Assembly (NCBI RefSeq): GCF_000026945.1 | Contig: NC_012866.1 | Location: forward strand, 372,001-436,000 | DNA from: Candida dubliniensis CD36 | Lineage: Eukaryota > Ascomycota > Pichiomycetes > Serinales > Debaryomycetaceae | DNA length: 64,000 bases | Direction: 5' to 3' | Shown: piece by piece, positions 52,821 to 62,313 of the stretch | Layout of the letters: each line of letters opens with the position of its first letter | How positions within the stretch are numbered: position 1 is the first letter of the stretch | Translations under genes and position numbers: made by a program | The notes under the pieces: model-generated | Told to the model about the DNA's origin: nothing | Databases searched by the model: none | What the model saw: the letters and a program-made list of their open reading frames with translations, nothing else

Positions 52821-53993
52821 TTACAAAGCTCCTGGAGCTGGAGCACCTGGGATAGGATTACCATTAGCATCGACTAAACCTTGTTGTATCAACATCAATT
52901 GTTCATTACCAGCAGCCTCAAATTGCAAACCCAAACCTAAACGAGATGTATTCTTGAATTGATCAATTTCTCCAGAAAACAATATGGAAACAGTTGGCAT
53001 GATTCTCTTTTCTAAAAATGCACTGATCTTACCCTTTGAATCCAATTGACCTCTGAAAACAGCAGTTCTGTATTCATACTTGGCACCAATAGTAGTTTGA
53101 CCTTCAATGACTGGTTCAAAACCAACACCCATTAATGGATCAGCGACTTGTTTCATAGTGGCAGCAACTTGAGTTTCTAAACCAGCTTCAACTTTATCAG
53201 TGACTTTTCTCCAGAAACTAGCAATCAAAGCACCTTGAGCCTGGAGTTGAGCAGAGGCAATCCAATTACCTGCATTATAACGAGCAACATAAGAAACAGC
53301 TGTGTCTGGTGGTGCTAATGGTTGTTTGGAGTACATGGTTTCCAAACCAACTGCCAACTTGGATGACAACGATTGTAAAATTGATCCAACAACGACTCCA
53401 CTGAATTCATTGCCCGACAAAAAGTTGGGGTTCAAAGTTTTGACATTGATAGAGCAATCATTGGCCTGATAATCTTGTTCTAATTGGATCATCGAAGGTT
53501 GTCCATGAGCTAATTGTAATGTAACTTTGGAAATGTTTGATTTGTCCCATCCGTAATTGATTCTACCAGAAAATGATAAATCATTGTCAATATTACCTTG
53601 CAAGAAATAATCATCGGTGGCATATAAAGCACTGAAGGCATAGGCTGGTAAGACATTGGAGCCAATACTTAAAGTGTGGGATGTTTGGAATGCTGGCATC
53701 ATGGAAAAGGCTTTGTTTAAATCAGCTCTCAACCCTGTGAAGAAATATTGACCCAAAAACACATCACGGGCAACTTCTTTGTTCAAGTTTTCAATTGTTC
53801 CTGGGTTGGTTAACCCCAATGACTTACGGTGTTCGTTTATAGTGATATAAACATCGTTGATGTAACTGAAAACTGGGTTTGATGACCACAATCCATTTTG
53901 CTTTGGTGGTTCGGTTGTCACTTGTGGTAACGTTGGGATGCTTAACTTGGCTATGTCGGCTGAGCCTAATGGTGGATTAATCTGTTGAGACAT
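52821..53993 (-). CDS. TOM40: TOM complex channel protein Tom40
   Basis: The protein has 390 aa (S. cerevisiae 387). An N-terminal cytosolic/intermembrane segment (about 1-80, SQQINPPLGSADIAKLS...) precedes a 19-strand porin-3 beta-barrel (about 85-370). It carries characteristic blocks such as FFTGLRADLNKAFSMMPAFQTSHTLSIGS, YALYATDDYFLQGNIDNDLSFSGRINYGWDKSN (read in short pieces) and VGVGFEP-type strands. Tom40 forms the protein-conducting pore of the outer mitochondrial membrane and is essential. No intron is present. The C-terminus is Pro/Ala/Gly-rich (NPIPGAPAPGAL). Confidence 0.95.
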   Translation of the reverse strand: MSQQINPPLGSADIAKLSIPTLPQVTTEPPKQNGLWSSNPVFSYINDVYITINEHRKSLGLTNPGTIENLNKEVARDVFLGQYFFTGLRADLNKAFSMMPAFQTSHTLSIGSNVLPAYAFSALYATDDYFLQGNIDNDLSFSGRINYGWDKSNISKVTLQLAHGQPSMIQLEQDYQANDCSINVKTLNPNFLSGNEFSGVVVGSILQSLSSKLAVGLETMYSKQPLAPPDTAVSYVARYNAGNWIASAQLQAQGALIASFWRKVTDKVEAGLETQVAATMKQVADPLMGVGFEPVIEGQTTIGAKYEYRTAVFRGQLDSKGKISAFLEKRIMPTVSILFSGEIDQFKNTSRLGLGLQFEAAGNEQLMLIQQGLVDANGNPIPGAPAPGAL

Positions 53994-55041
53994 TATACTT
54001 TACAGAAACGTTTCTTGAAAATAAATAAGTTGTAAGCAAAAGGAAGTGTTTTCTTTTTTTTTTTGACAAGAATTCAATTCAGATCTTTACCCTGTAATAG
54101 AAGCCCAAAAAAAAAATTAATTGTTGAACTTCTTCACTGTTACTGGCAAAAAAACGATGAAAAAGATTTTTTTTTTCTTCTTCTTCTGTTTATTTCTGAT
54201 ACATACACACACATTTTATTTTCTGCATTATTCAAATCTTTACTCGTTGAAAATTTTTTTTTCAAAACAAAATCATGTTCACATATACACGACCTATGAT
54301 ATGAGAGATACAACTACATCACATTAAAGAGTACATGCTCCCTATTCAGCAAGCCATTAGCGTACAGTAAAAGATAGGTCAATTTATAGCTGTTTCTAAT
54401 GTTTAATTTTTTTGTTTTATTTATTGTTCATACAACCATGACATAGCTAGTTGTTGTCATCAGACTTTGGCATTATTCATAGATCCAATCACATATAAAC
54501 AATATGTTTAATTTTCATTGCAATTGCTTCAGGTCAAAGACTAGAGATTATTTCCAAAATAGTGTACAAGACAAAGTCTTCTATTGTTGCACATCAGGAT
54601 TAGTTGCATGCCTCTCGACAATTTTTGATACTTATATTTGGGCAGTAATGTTTGATTGATATGTTACAATTAGTTGTCAGCCTATATCTGACTGCTATTT
54701 TTGATATTCTGTGAGTTGTTATAACAGTTGATTTATATTAATCTAGTTATACCAGCTGTCAAATATTTATAATTTTGTGGGCAGTTTTGTTTAAGACTAG
54801 GTTGTTTTGAAACGTCCTTGGGGTTTGCACTAAATTTTTCATCTTCATCCATGTCTAATAGCTTTTGAAGTGGGAAATAGCTTGTTTATTAAAAGGTCAA
54901 GTACAACAATTCATTTTTCATTGATTCCCCAGAAACTTCAGTTTTACAACATTTTAAAAGCAGGCTTCTTAGATTCTACAAATTGTCAACTAGCTTTGAA
55001 GTCATTGCTGTAAATTAGGATTTCTTACGATGCTTTATAAC
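53994..55041. other. TOM40 upstream region grading into gene-free DNA
   Basis: The first 300 bp are the TOM40 promoter/leader (T/A runs, TTC repeats). From about 54340 no coding frame, RNA or recognisable repeat is visible. The DNA is AT-rich without long homopolymer runs, unlike the earlier intergenic regions. Confidence 0.4.
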
Positions 55042-55633
55042 TGTTGCTTAGTCGATAACTGTCTTATAAATACACTATATCTGGCACTACCCCACGACAG
55101 AGAATCAGTTGGAAAGAGTAATTACAATTGTTGGTAAATCGCAAAGAGAATTCTGAATTGTAGAGAAAGTGTTGAATCAATTAAAAGGTTGTAAGTGTGT
55201 CATACAGTCGAACAGTTAGGCTTATGTGAACATTGATCTAATTAATGTAAATGAAACAACGTCTAATCGACTACCATTTCCCTTATCTCACGAATACTTT
55301 CTATTGCTCGTCAATGAGCTATTTCAATCTTTGTTCCCCAATTTCTCTTATTAAGCCCCGTTAAGTTAACTCTACCCCCATTGCATTAATTGAGCCTCTA
55401 TAAAAAGTATCTAATCGTAAATATGATCATCTTCGTTCCATTATTTGCTTCATCAATCTCTCAAGAAATGAAAAAATAAAGCAGATGTGAAAATATTGTT
55501 TCCAATTTCATTTAAACCAAATTCCTTTTGCCCATTTTGTATGTTCTACCCAATGTGTTGTAAATAATATAAACTAAGCTTAATTTACTATATTAACTGT
55601 CACACTCAGTCTATCTAGAGCTATGTTGTGACA
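55042..55633. repeat. Diverged solo LTR, related to the intact element's LTR
   Basis: The first 160 bp or so align by eye with the start of the 56433 LTR: TGTTGCTTAGTCGATA against TGTCGTGTAGTGGATA, then shared CACGACAGAGAATCA, TTGTTGGTAAATCGCA and GAGAAAGTGTTGAAT. The remainder is not obviously similar, but the copy can be closed at TGTTGTGACA (55633), like the intact LTR end. No 5-bp target duplication is seen (ATAAC on the left, GTCCA on the right). The left part is well supported; the right boundary is tentative. Confidence 0.55.
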
Positions 55634-56432
55634 GTCCACCCAATCTAGATTACAATCTGACCATAGCCGATCTTCTCAGCCACCACAGCAAAAAAGTGTA
55701 AAGATGTCTATTTGTATCGGGAACTGCGATTCTATCAAGATAATGAAACTCCAACAAAACTGAACTCCACACTCAGCTAGGGATTGGCTCAATTCCAGAA
55801 GCAGATTCTTGTTCGACCACATTAAATGATCCCTAGTCTCAAGTTTTAGCGACCAAATTTCTGAACATAGAAAGGCTCCAGGCACAATAAATTCGACTGT
55901 ACATAGTAAAATACAAATCTATTCCCCAAAGCCTACAAATCTTACGATCCCTCAGTATTATAGAATGACGATTTAGTGATAGATATTCAGAAACTCGATA
56001 CCCTTTCGTTTTTTCATCTCAGATTTCAACGAATCTTTTTTCAAAATAAATGTACCTTCATCCACTACTGTTTTTAAACACGTGAAACAAAACCCCACTA
56101 AGTTATGGAATCCCATAATACTGCTTTATTCTTGCAAACACGTTTCGCTAATAAGATAGGAATAAAAATTTCAAAATTCACATATAAACAGGGTTTAGCA
56201 ATCATGATACGTATCATTATTTTAGTAACACAAGTAGCAATAAAGCTAGCAAACCTAACAATAACCCCATTGACGTCATAATTTACGATAGTTCAAGCAA
56301 AATGACGATTCGTTTAAAGAAAAATATAAACACCAGGCAAAATAAGACTTTGAGAGTAAGTTGCAAATTATCCTTTTTGCTCCAAAAGTTTCTTAAACAT
56401 ACAACGTACAAATGATACTAAAACTACTTATT
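55634..56432. other. Gene-free DNA between old LTR and intact element
   Basis: No primer-binding site or internal retroelement sequence is recognisable after the old LTR, and no frame above 70 codons. It ends in the TTATT target site of the intact element. Confidence 0.4.
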
Positions 56433-56948
56433 TGTCGTGTAGTGGATAGTAATCTTTTAAATATGCTATATTTGGTACTATCACACGACAGAGAATCATT
56501 TGAAAGAATAATTACGTTTGTTGGTAAATCGCACATAAAGAAGAGAATTGTTATTAGAGAGAAAGTGTTGAATTAGTTAAAAGGATTTAAGTGTGAGTGT
56601 GTGAGTGAATAGAATAATTGGTACACACACGCACGAAAATGTCGAATTCTATTTAAGTAAAGAAAATCTAGAAAATTAATTATTTAGTTAGAATGGACCT
56701 CATGCAAGCTTAGGCTGAGATCCAGGAATATACAAATACATACAATCCACATATATTACACTCGTACGGAATAGAGGTATCCCGAAGACTTACACTTAGT
56801 CACTGTGTCCATTATTACACATACATCCAATAGCATTGATTTACTACTTTTAGCCAACCACCAGAAACTGCGTGAGTATTCACATTGCACGTGAATCAGT
56901 ACCGTAAATATCATTGTCATTTAAATTAAATAGCGCTACATTGTGACA
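56433..56948 (+). repeat. 5' LTR, 516 bp
   Basis: TG...CA-bounded LTR. The first 58 bp contain an inverted repeat (TGTCGTG...GATAGTA against TACTATC...CACGACA). A CACGTG E-box lies at 56888-56893. It supplies promoter and transcription start; the exact U3/R/U5 borders cannot be placed from sequence alone. Confidence 0.95.
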
Positions 56949-56962
56949 GGATATATACATTT

Positions 56963-56979
56963 TGGTGGTCCCTAGCAGG
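56963..56979 (+). other. Candidate primer-binding site
   Basis: TGGTGGTCCCTAGCAGG begins with TGG, the complement of a tRNA 3' CCA end, 14 nt after the 5' LTR. It would pair with a tRNA ending GGGACCACCA. The offset is larger than usual and I could not match a specific tRNA, so the call is weak. Confidence 0.3.
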
Positions 56980-57379
56980 ACAAACAGATCTTAGAAGCAC
57001 CATGCCTAAACTGGAAATTAATTCGATATTTGGTCAAAAAAAAATGTAATAGGGAACTTCACCTCGAGGAATGAGATTGATTACTGATTGTGAAATGGTT
57101 AGCTAGCTATTCAAGCATCCGTAGGCAGTCGGATGACGCCTTCGAAAACAAAGGAGATAAGTTCAAAGGACTCTGGGTTGACGTTGGTGGTGATGAGACA
57201 GTACTGGCCAAACACTGTTTTCGATAGTTATACTACACCACCCGGGTATGGGTAAATGTCTACAGAATAATTGAGAATGGAGCCTGAGCAGAGTTGCGCC
57301 CTAGACATCCGAGATCCTCACGTATTAATAGGTAATTGAGACTGACGCGTAACGTGGAAAAGGACTATCCCAATATATT

Positions 57380-57716
57380 AATAAATCGGACCTGAGACTC
57401 TGCGACCATGCTAATAGACAGTACTGGCGGGACGAGGACGTACTTCATAATAAATCGGACCTAAGACTCTGCGACCATGCTAATAGACAGTACTGGCGGG
57501 ACGAGGACGTACTTCATAATAAATCGGGCCTAAGACTCTGCGACCATGCTAATAGACAGTACTGGCGGGACGAGGACGTACTACAAATAAATCGGGCCTA
57601 AGACTCTGCGACCATGCTAATAGACAGTACTGGCGGGACGAGGACGTACTTCATAAGAAATCGGACCTAAGATGCCGCGATCTGATTACATACAATAGAT
57701 CCGGAAGAGGACGTAC
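57380..57716 (+). repeat. 69-bp tandem repeat array in the retroelement leader
   Basis: Units start at 57380, 57449, 57518 and 57586 (lengths 69, 69, 68, 69) and differ by only a few bases. A fifth, degenerate unit runs 57655-57716. Each unit contains CTCTGCGACCATGCTAATAG and CAGTACTGGCGGGACGAGGA. The GC content is higher than in flanking DNA. A fragment, GACAGTACTGGC, also occurs near 57198. No ATG-led ORF runs through the array. It could be an RNA packaging, dimerisation or regulatory element, or simply slippage product. Confidence 0.9.
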
Positions 57717-57996
57717 ACAAAAAGGTGTAATTGAAAAAATTTTCATTCACATCATACAAAGAGATGAGCAATAAAAAGGAATTAGAATGGTTCTAATTGG
57801 TCAACAAGCTGAAACGACCTGTATAAAGAAGAACTAGTACTGAATTAATGGAATTTGATGAAAGTTCTTCCAAGTTTGAAAAATTGCGAAACGCGAGAAA
57901 AATAAAATAAATGGAAGCTCTCATCTAAGGATAAGGAAGAACTCAGAAGAAGAAACGTACTTACCAAAACAAGAAAAAAGGAGAACAGAAATCACT

Positions 57997-58092
57997 ATGT
58001 CTGCTAACAAAACTAACGAAAGATCAAGGCCATCTGGATTATCAGCCAAATATCCGGCACCTGACTTTAATCAAAAAAGAGAGAGTTGCTAA
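57997..58092 (+). CDS. Short ATG-led frame, probable displaced start of the retroelement gag
   Basis: 31 codons starting MSANKTNERSRPSGLSAKYP and ending at TAA (58090-58092). The next frame (+1) is open from 57935 through the whole long ORF, so this looks like the true N-terminus separated by a single-frame shift. The last codons GAG-AGT-T (58081-58087) resemble the Ty3 +1 frameshift site GCG-AGU-U. Either programmed +1 shifting or a 1-nt indel (for example in the A6 run just upstream) could explain it. It is not a self-standing gene. Confidence 0.5.
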   Translation: MSANKTNERSRPSGLSAKYPAPDFNQKRESC

Positions 58093-58156
58093 GGATGCTG
58101 CAGATGAAGAGGTTGAGGTTGATGCTAAGGTTCAAGTTGCGAAAAAGGATGACATC

Positions 58157-61100
58157 ATGTTACAACTTTTACAACAGATGGAACGCATGAACGAACGTGT
58201 TGGTTTGATTGTCGATGACTTAGAGGCAGTCAAGTTGAAACAAGAGAAATTGGACAAAACGGCTAAGACTCAGATGATGAATGACGCTATTGGACAAAGT
58301 ACTGAAGCTGAAGGTATTAATACCTTTCAGGATGCTGCTGAAATGCCTGTGATGAACTTGAACCCGGAATTGTCCACTTCTAGAGAAATGTTGGGATTGG
58401 ACCACACGGTCGATATCACTGCAAACACCTACCAAACGGAAATCCAGAAGTGGAAATCATACGAACTGAACATGGATGACATATTGGAGTGCCCACTCAT
58501 CAAGCACCCTAACAAAAATGCGGAAATGGCCGCCTTAAAATACCTCAATACTATTCGATTTAAGGAGAATAAGTCTAACTATGAGAAGGAAGTTCTTGCC
58601 TACAATAGAAGCGAGAAATTACCCAAGTACGATAGTATTAACTCCTTCGGCGACTTGGCCATTTATTTAAATTTGGTTCTTGACTTGAAAGTTAAGTATA
58701 TCATTCCAGATTATAATTTACGTACCCACATTAAGGCTGCGTGTAATAAGGTAGATGATGAGGATTTCAAGAAGATGGTTAACTATTTGATCAAACCTAC
58801 GAAACAGGCCTCGAGTCCAATTAGATACAATACCATCTTAAGAAGTATCCAAATGAAACTTCCTCGTACTGATAAGAGTGACTTAGTCAGTACAATTAAA
58901 CGTACTATTGAATCCATGGAAGATGCTACTATTATTTTAGAAACTATCACAGTTCAACTTGATGAATATAATGAAAAAGAGGATCTGAGAGATATCTCCG
59001 TGGGAGACTGGATTCGCATTTGGAAAAGCATTGCTTATGCAATGCCTGATGACTACAAGGAAGTTTATATGAATATGGTAGACATACGCCTGGCAAACGC
59101 ATTAAGAAAAATTGGTAATCGTAATAACACTATTACGGACTTAGAAGATCATACTCAATATAATTACAATGAGTTGTGGAAGGGGTTCAAAAATACTCTT
59201 TACGAATTAGCCCCACTCACGAGTTTTCAAGCTATCGCTAAAAAGAAGAATGATATCTCCCAAAACCAAAGAATGGTATTCAAAAGTGAAGGTAGACTTC
59301 ATAATTTCAAGATGTTTAATGACGAAGTAGTGATTCAGGACAATGAATATGAGATAAAAGAAACTATAAGAGACTTATTAAAAGAACCGTTATCTCAATC
59401 GATGCTCACTGATAAGCAGAAAGATTATTTTATTGAAAAATTGCAAGACATTAAAGATGTATTCCAAACGCCTACAGGTGAACCAGGAAGATTGAAGCAT
59501 TTCCCACCGGTCCGTATACATGCTAATGATCATGAACCGTGGAGACTAAAAACTATTCCCCTTGGGGAGAAGAAGTCAATTGCTGTGGATATCTTAGAGA
59601 AGATGATAGCAGAAGATCAACTTGAATTTGCTCCAACTTCAGCATATAGAAACCCATGGTTTTTATTACGTAAACCATCTGGTGGTTTCAGATTCTTAAT
59701 AGACCTACGGGTCCTCAATAGTTTCGTTGAATTAGAGGCAGGTCATCCTAAAGATGTCAGAGAAATTATTCGGAATATTAGTGGCAAAAAATATTTAACT
59801 ACACTTGATATTTCGAATGCTTATTTTCAATTGGAACTTGACGAACGTGATCGTGACATCACCGCGTTTGTAACACCAATCGGAGTGCTAAGATTTAAGG
59901 TGATGCCACAAGGTTTTAAGAATAGTGTTAGTTATTTTACTAATGTGCTTACTAAAATTTTAAGAAGTGTCTCAAAATTCACTGAATCATTCTTAGATGA
60001 TATTGCAATATTAGGTCCTGATGCTTCTCAAGATTCAGATGACGATACAGATATGATACGACATTTAGATGATGTTGTTGCCACTTTGCTGCTTCTACAT
60101 GAACATGGATTAAAAATTAATGCTGCAAAACTTCAAATAGCTATGAAAGAAGCTGATTTCTTAGGCTATCGGGTAAACGAGCAGGGAGCTACATTATTAC
60201 GAAAGAGAGTTTCTGCTTTTGAAGAATTCCCTATTCCTAATACATTAACAAAATTGGAGAGATTTTTGGGAATGACAAATTACTATCGCCACTTGATCCC
60301 AGCTTACAGCGAGATTGCATCTCCGTTGCATAAATTGGTCACGGCGACAAGAAAGGAACAAAAGAAATCTCTTACATTAAATGAGAAAGAACTCAAACAT
60401 TTTGAATATTTAAAAAAGTGCTTGGTACTGGAACCTGTCGTGACATCCTTGAATAAAGAAGATGAGGTTATGCTCTTCACAGATGCCAGCTCCTTGAGTT
60501 GGGCTGGCGTCCTCGAATCTAAAAACACTGATGGAAATGTGGTTGTGGTTGATTGTGTTTCGGGATCCTTTAATACTACCCAAGGGAATTATACTATATA
60601 TGAAAAGGAACTTGCTGCTATATGCTTTTCGTTAGAAAAACTTGAAATGCATCTATTAAATTATGACAAAGTCATAAAAATCTACTGCGATAACAAAGCG
60701 GTAGTAACCCTCTTGAATGGTAGTTTCACTAACGGTCACCTGATGAATAGAGTGGCCAAATGGCTACTGTTTTTACGAAACTATAACATTGAAATTGCCC
60801 ATATCGATGGTAAATCCAATATAGTTGCAGATTGTCTATCGAGAATCGAAGACCCTACATCTACACCCATACTACCTTTAAATTTAACAGAAGATATGGA
60901 CTATTTGAAGTCCAAAATGGAAATTAAGACGAATTTTGCACAAATTACTGATGACGATCCCAAGTATGGACGCTTCAGTCTACAGGGAATACAAAATTAT
61001 TTAACTACAGTTCAAATTCCCCAAATTTACAACACTAACAACAAAATACGGAAAGGATTCCTTTCTAAAGCACAAGAATTTTACCTCGACGATGGAAAAT

Positions 61101-62209
61101 TGTACAAACGTGGAGCTAAAGGACATTTTGCCCGCCAAGTTATCATGGACAAGTCCGAATTAGAGCGTATTTTACGCATGACACATGAAGAAAGGGGTCA
61201 TATGAAACTCCAGAACTTATTCAACTACTTGAATTTATTATTCTTTATTCCGAATTTATACAAAATCTTACAAGATTACATTGCTAGTTGCCATACATGT
61301 CAGACATTTGATGGACATAGTATAGGCCGAGATCCGTTATATATCAACCTTCCCGGAGGTCTTTTTGATAAAATTGTTTGCGATTCTGTTTTTATTGACG
61401 ATTGTTGGTTAGTTATCGCCCGGGACGAGTTTTCAAACTGGGCGGAGGCAACCGTTATGCCTACTTTGGATGGCTCCAAAGTTGCTGATTTTATTTACAA
61501 GGACATAATATGCCGTTTTGGACAATTCAGAATCCTAAAATCAGATAACGGTTCTGAATGGAAAAATCAATTCATGAAGAGATTGTTAGACCACTATAAT
61601 ATTCAACTGGGATTCCTGATACAACACCACCCACAAGGTAATGGTCTAGTGGAAAGAAATCATGTCGGATTGGTAAACTTTTTAAAGAAATTACCAAAGC
61701 ATTTGAATTGGCAAGACTACGTTGATGCTGCTTTGAGAGTTGATCGGAATACAATCAAATCGACCACAGGTATGAGCCCGCACTATCTAGTGTACGGTTA
61801 CTGTGGTCATTCCGACCTCTCTTTGTTATATGCTAATCCTCCAGAGAATAAAAATTACACTAAGGAAGACCTATTCAAGTTCAGGTTTAAACAACTCCAA
61901 TATCGTGAAGTCCAATATAATTCTGCTTATAAAACAACGGAAATCCAACGATTGAGAACTAAAGCATATTTCGATGCCAAATTTGAAATTGATACACCTG
62001 TTGAAATAGGTGATATGGTTCTCATCTGGGACCGACCACATAAAAATCCAATGGGTGCTAAGATGAAGAAAATGCAACCCAAATGGTCCGGACCTTTCAA
62101 GGTGAAGTCAAAAGGTGATCGAATATACAGACTTGAAGATTTAGATGGAACAGAATTATCGAGACCATTTGCAAGAGAGATGATGAAGTTGTATATCAAA
62201 AGGAAGTAA
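58157..62209 (+). CDS. Ty3/gypsy Gag-Pol polyprotein (capsid-like, RT, RNase H, integrase)
   Basis: 1350 aa from its first ATG. Residues 1-60 are coiled-coil-like, and about 100-380 are a capsid-like helical region without a CCHC knuckle. Reverse transcriptase covers about 430-690 with D551 (LDISNAYF) and F612-L-D-D615. RNase H follows with D776, E818 and D845. Integrase has the zinc motif H1010-x4-H1015-x29-C1045-x2-C1048 and catalytic D1076, D1130 and E1166 (spacing of 35 residues between the last two). A GPY/F-type C-terminal module (KWSGPFKVKSKG) ends the protein. No Asp-Ser/Thr-Gly protease motif lies between capsid and RT, where only about 60 residues are free. CTG codons, some at usually Ser positions, should be read as Ser. 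Confidence 0.92.
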   Translation: MLQLLQQMERMNERVGLIVDDLEAVKLKQEKLDKTAKTQMMNDAIGQSTEAEGINTFQDAAEMPVMNLNPELSTSREMLGLDHTVDITANTYQTEIQKWKSYELNMDDILECPLIKHPNKNAEMAALKYLNTIRFKENKSNYEKEVLAYNRSEKLPKYDSINSFGDLAIYLNLVLDLKVKYIIPDYNLRTHIKAACNKVDDEDFKKMVNYLIKPTKQASSPIRYNTILRSIQMKLPRTDKSDLVSTIKRTIESMEDATIILETITVQLDEYNEKEDLRDISVGDWIRIWKSIAYAMPDDYKEVYMNMVDIRLANALRKIGNRNNTITDLEDHTQYNYNELWKGFKNTLYELAPLTSFQAIAKKKNDISQNQRMVFKSEGRLHNFKMFNDEVVIQDNEYEIKETIRDLLKEPLSQSMLTDKQKDYFIEKLQDIKDVFQTPTGEPGRLKHFPPVRIHANDHEPWRLKTIPLGEKKSIAVDILEKMIAEDQLEFAPTSAYRNPWFLLRKPSGGFRFLIDLRVLNSFVELEAGHPKDVREIIRNISGKKYLTTLDISNAYFQLELDERDRDITAFVTPIGVLRFKVMPQGFKNSVSYFTNVLTKILRSVSKFTESFLDDIAILGPDASQDSDDDTDMIRHLDDVVATLLLLHEHGLKINAAKLQIAMKEADFLGYRVNEQGATLLRKRVSAFEEFPIPNTLTKLERFLGMTNYYRHLIPAYSEIASPLHKLVTATRKEQKKSLTLNEKELKHFEYLKKCLVLEPVVTSLNKEDEVMLFTDASSLSWAGVLESKNTDGNVVVVDCVSGSFNTTQGNYTIYEKELAAICFSLEKLEMHLLNYDKVIKIYCDNKAVVTLLNGSFTNGHLMNRVAKWLLFLRNYNIEIAHIDGKSNIVADCLSRIEDPTSTPILPLNLTEDMDYLKSKMEIKTNFAQITDDDPKYGRFSLQGIQNYLTTVQIPQIYNTNNKIRKGFLSKAQEFYLDDGKLYKRGAKGHFARQVIMDKSELERILRMTHEERGHMKLQNLFNYLNLLFFIPNLYKILQDYIASCHTCQTFDGHSIGRDPLYINLPGGLFDKIVCDSVFIDDCWLVIARDEFSNWAEATVMPTLDGSKVADFIYKDIICRFGQFRILKSDNGSEWKNQFMKRLLDHYNIQLGFLIQHHPQGNGLVERNHVGLVNFLKKLPKHLNWQDYVDAALRVDRNTIKSTTGMSPHYLVYGYCGHSDLSLLYANPPENKNYTKEDLFKFRFKQLQYREVQYNSAYKTTEIQRLRTKAYFDAKFEIDTPVEIGDMVLIWDRPHKNPMGAKMKKMQPKWSGPFKVKSKGDRIYRLEDLDGTELSRPFAREMMKLYIKRK

Positions 62210-62302
62210 TTATTCGAGTTGATGATGATTCTCCAATAGATGTTAATTTGATTAATGATGGTAATTTAAAATGAAAATCCAAGGCTTTACATTTCAAAAA
62301 TC

Positions 62303-62313
62303 AGGCGGGAACC
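62303..62313 (+). other. Candidate polypurine tract
   Basis: AGGCGGGAACC directly precedes the 3' LTR. It is G/A-rich but broken by C, so it is a weak polypurine tract; nothing better lies within 30 bp of the LTR. Confidence 0.3.

Noticed and set aside
57353..57605. Open stretch through the first 69-bp repeats as a possible leader peptide
   Set aside because: No in-frame ATG, and the 68-bp unit shifts the frame into a stop.
60304..60528. Antisense frames inside the retroelement pol ORF (also 61572-61754, 61871-62199)
   Set aside because: Shadows of a strongly constrained coding sequence with no start context or motifs.
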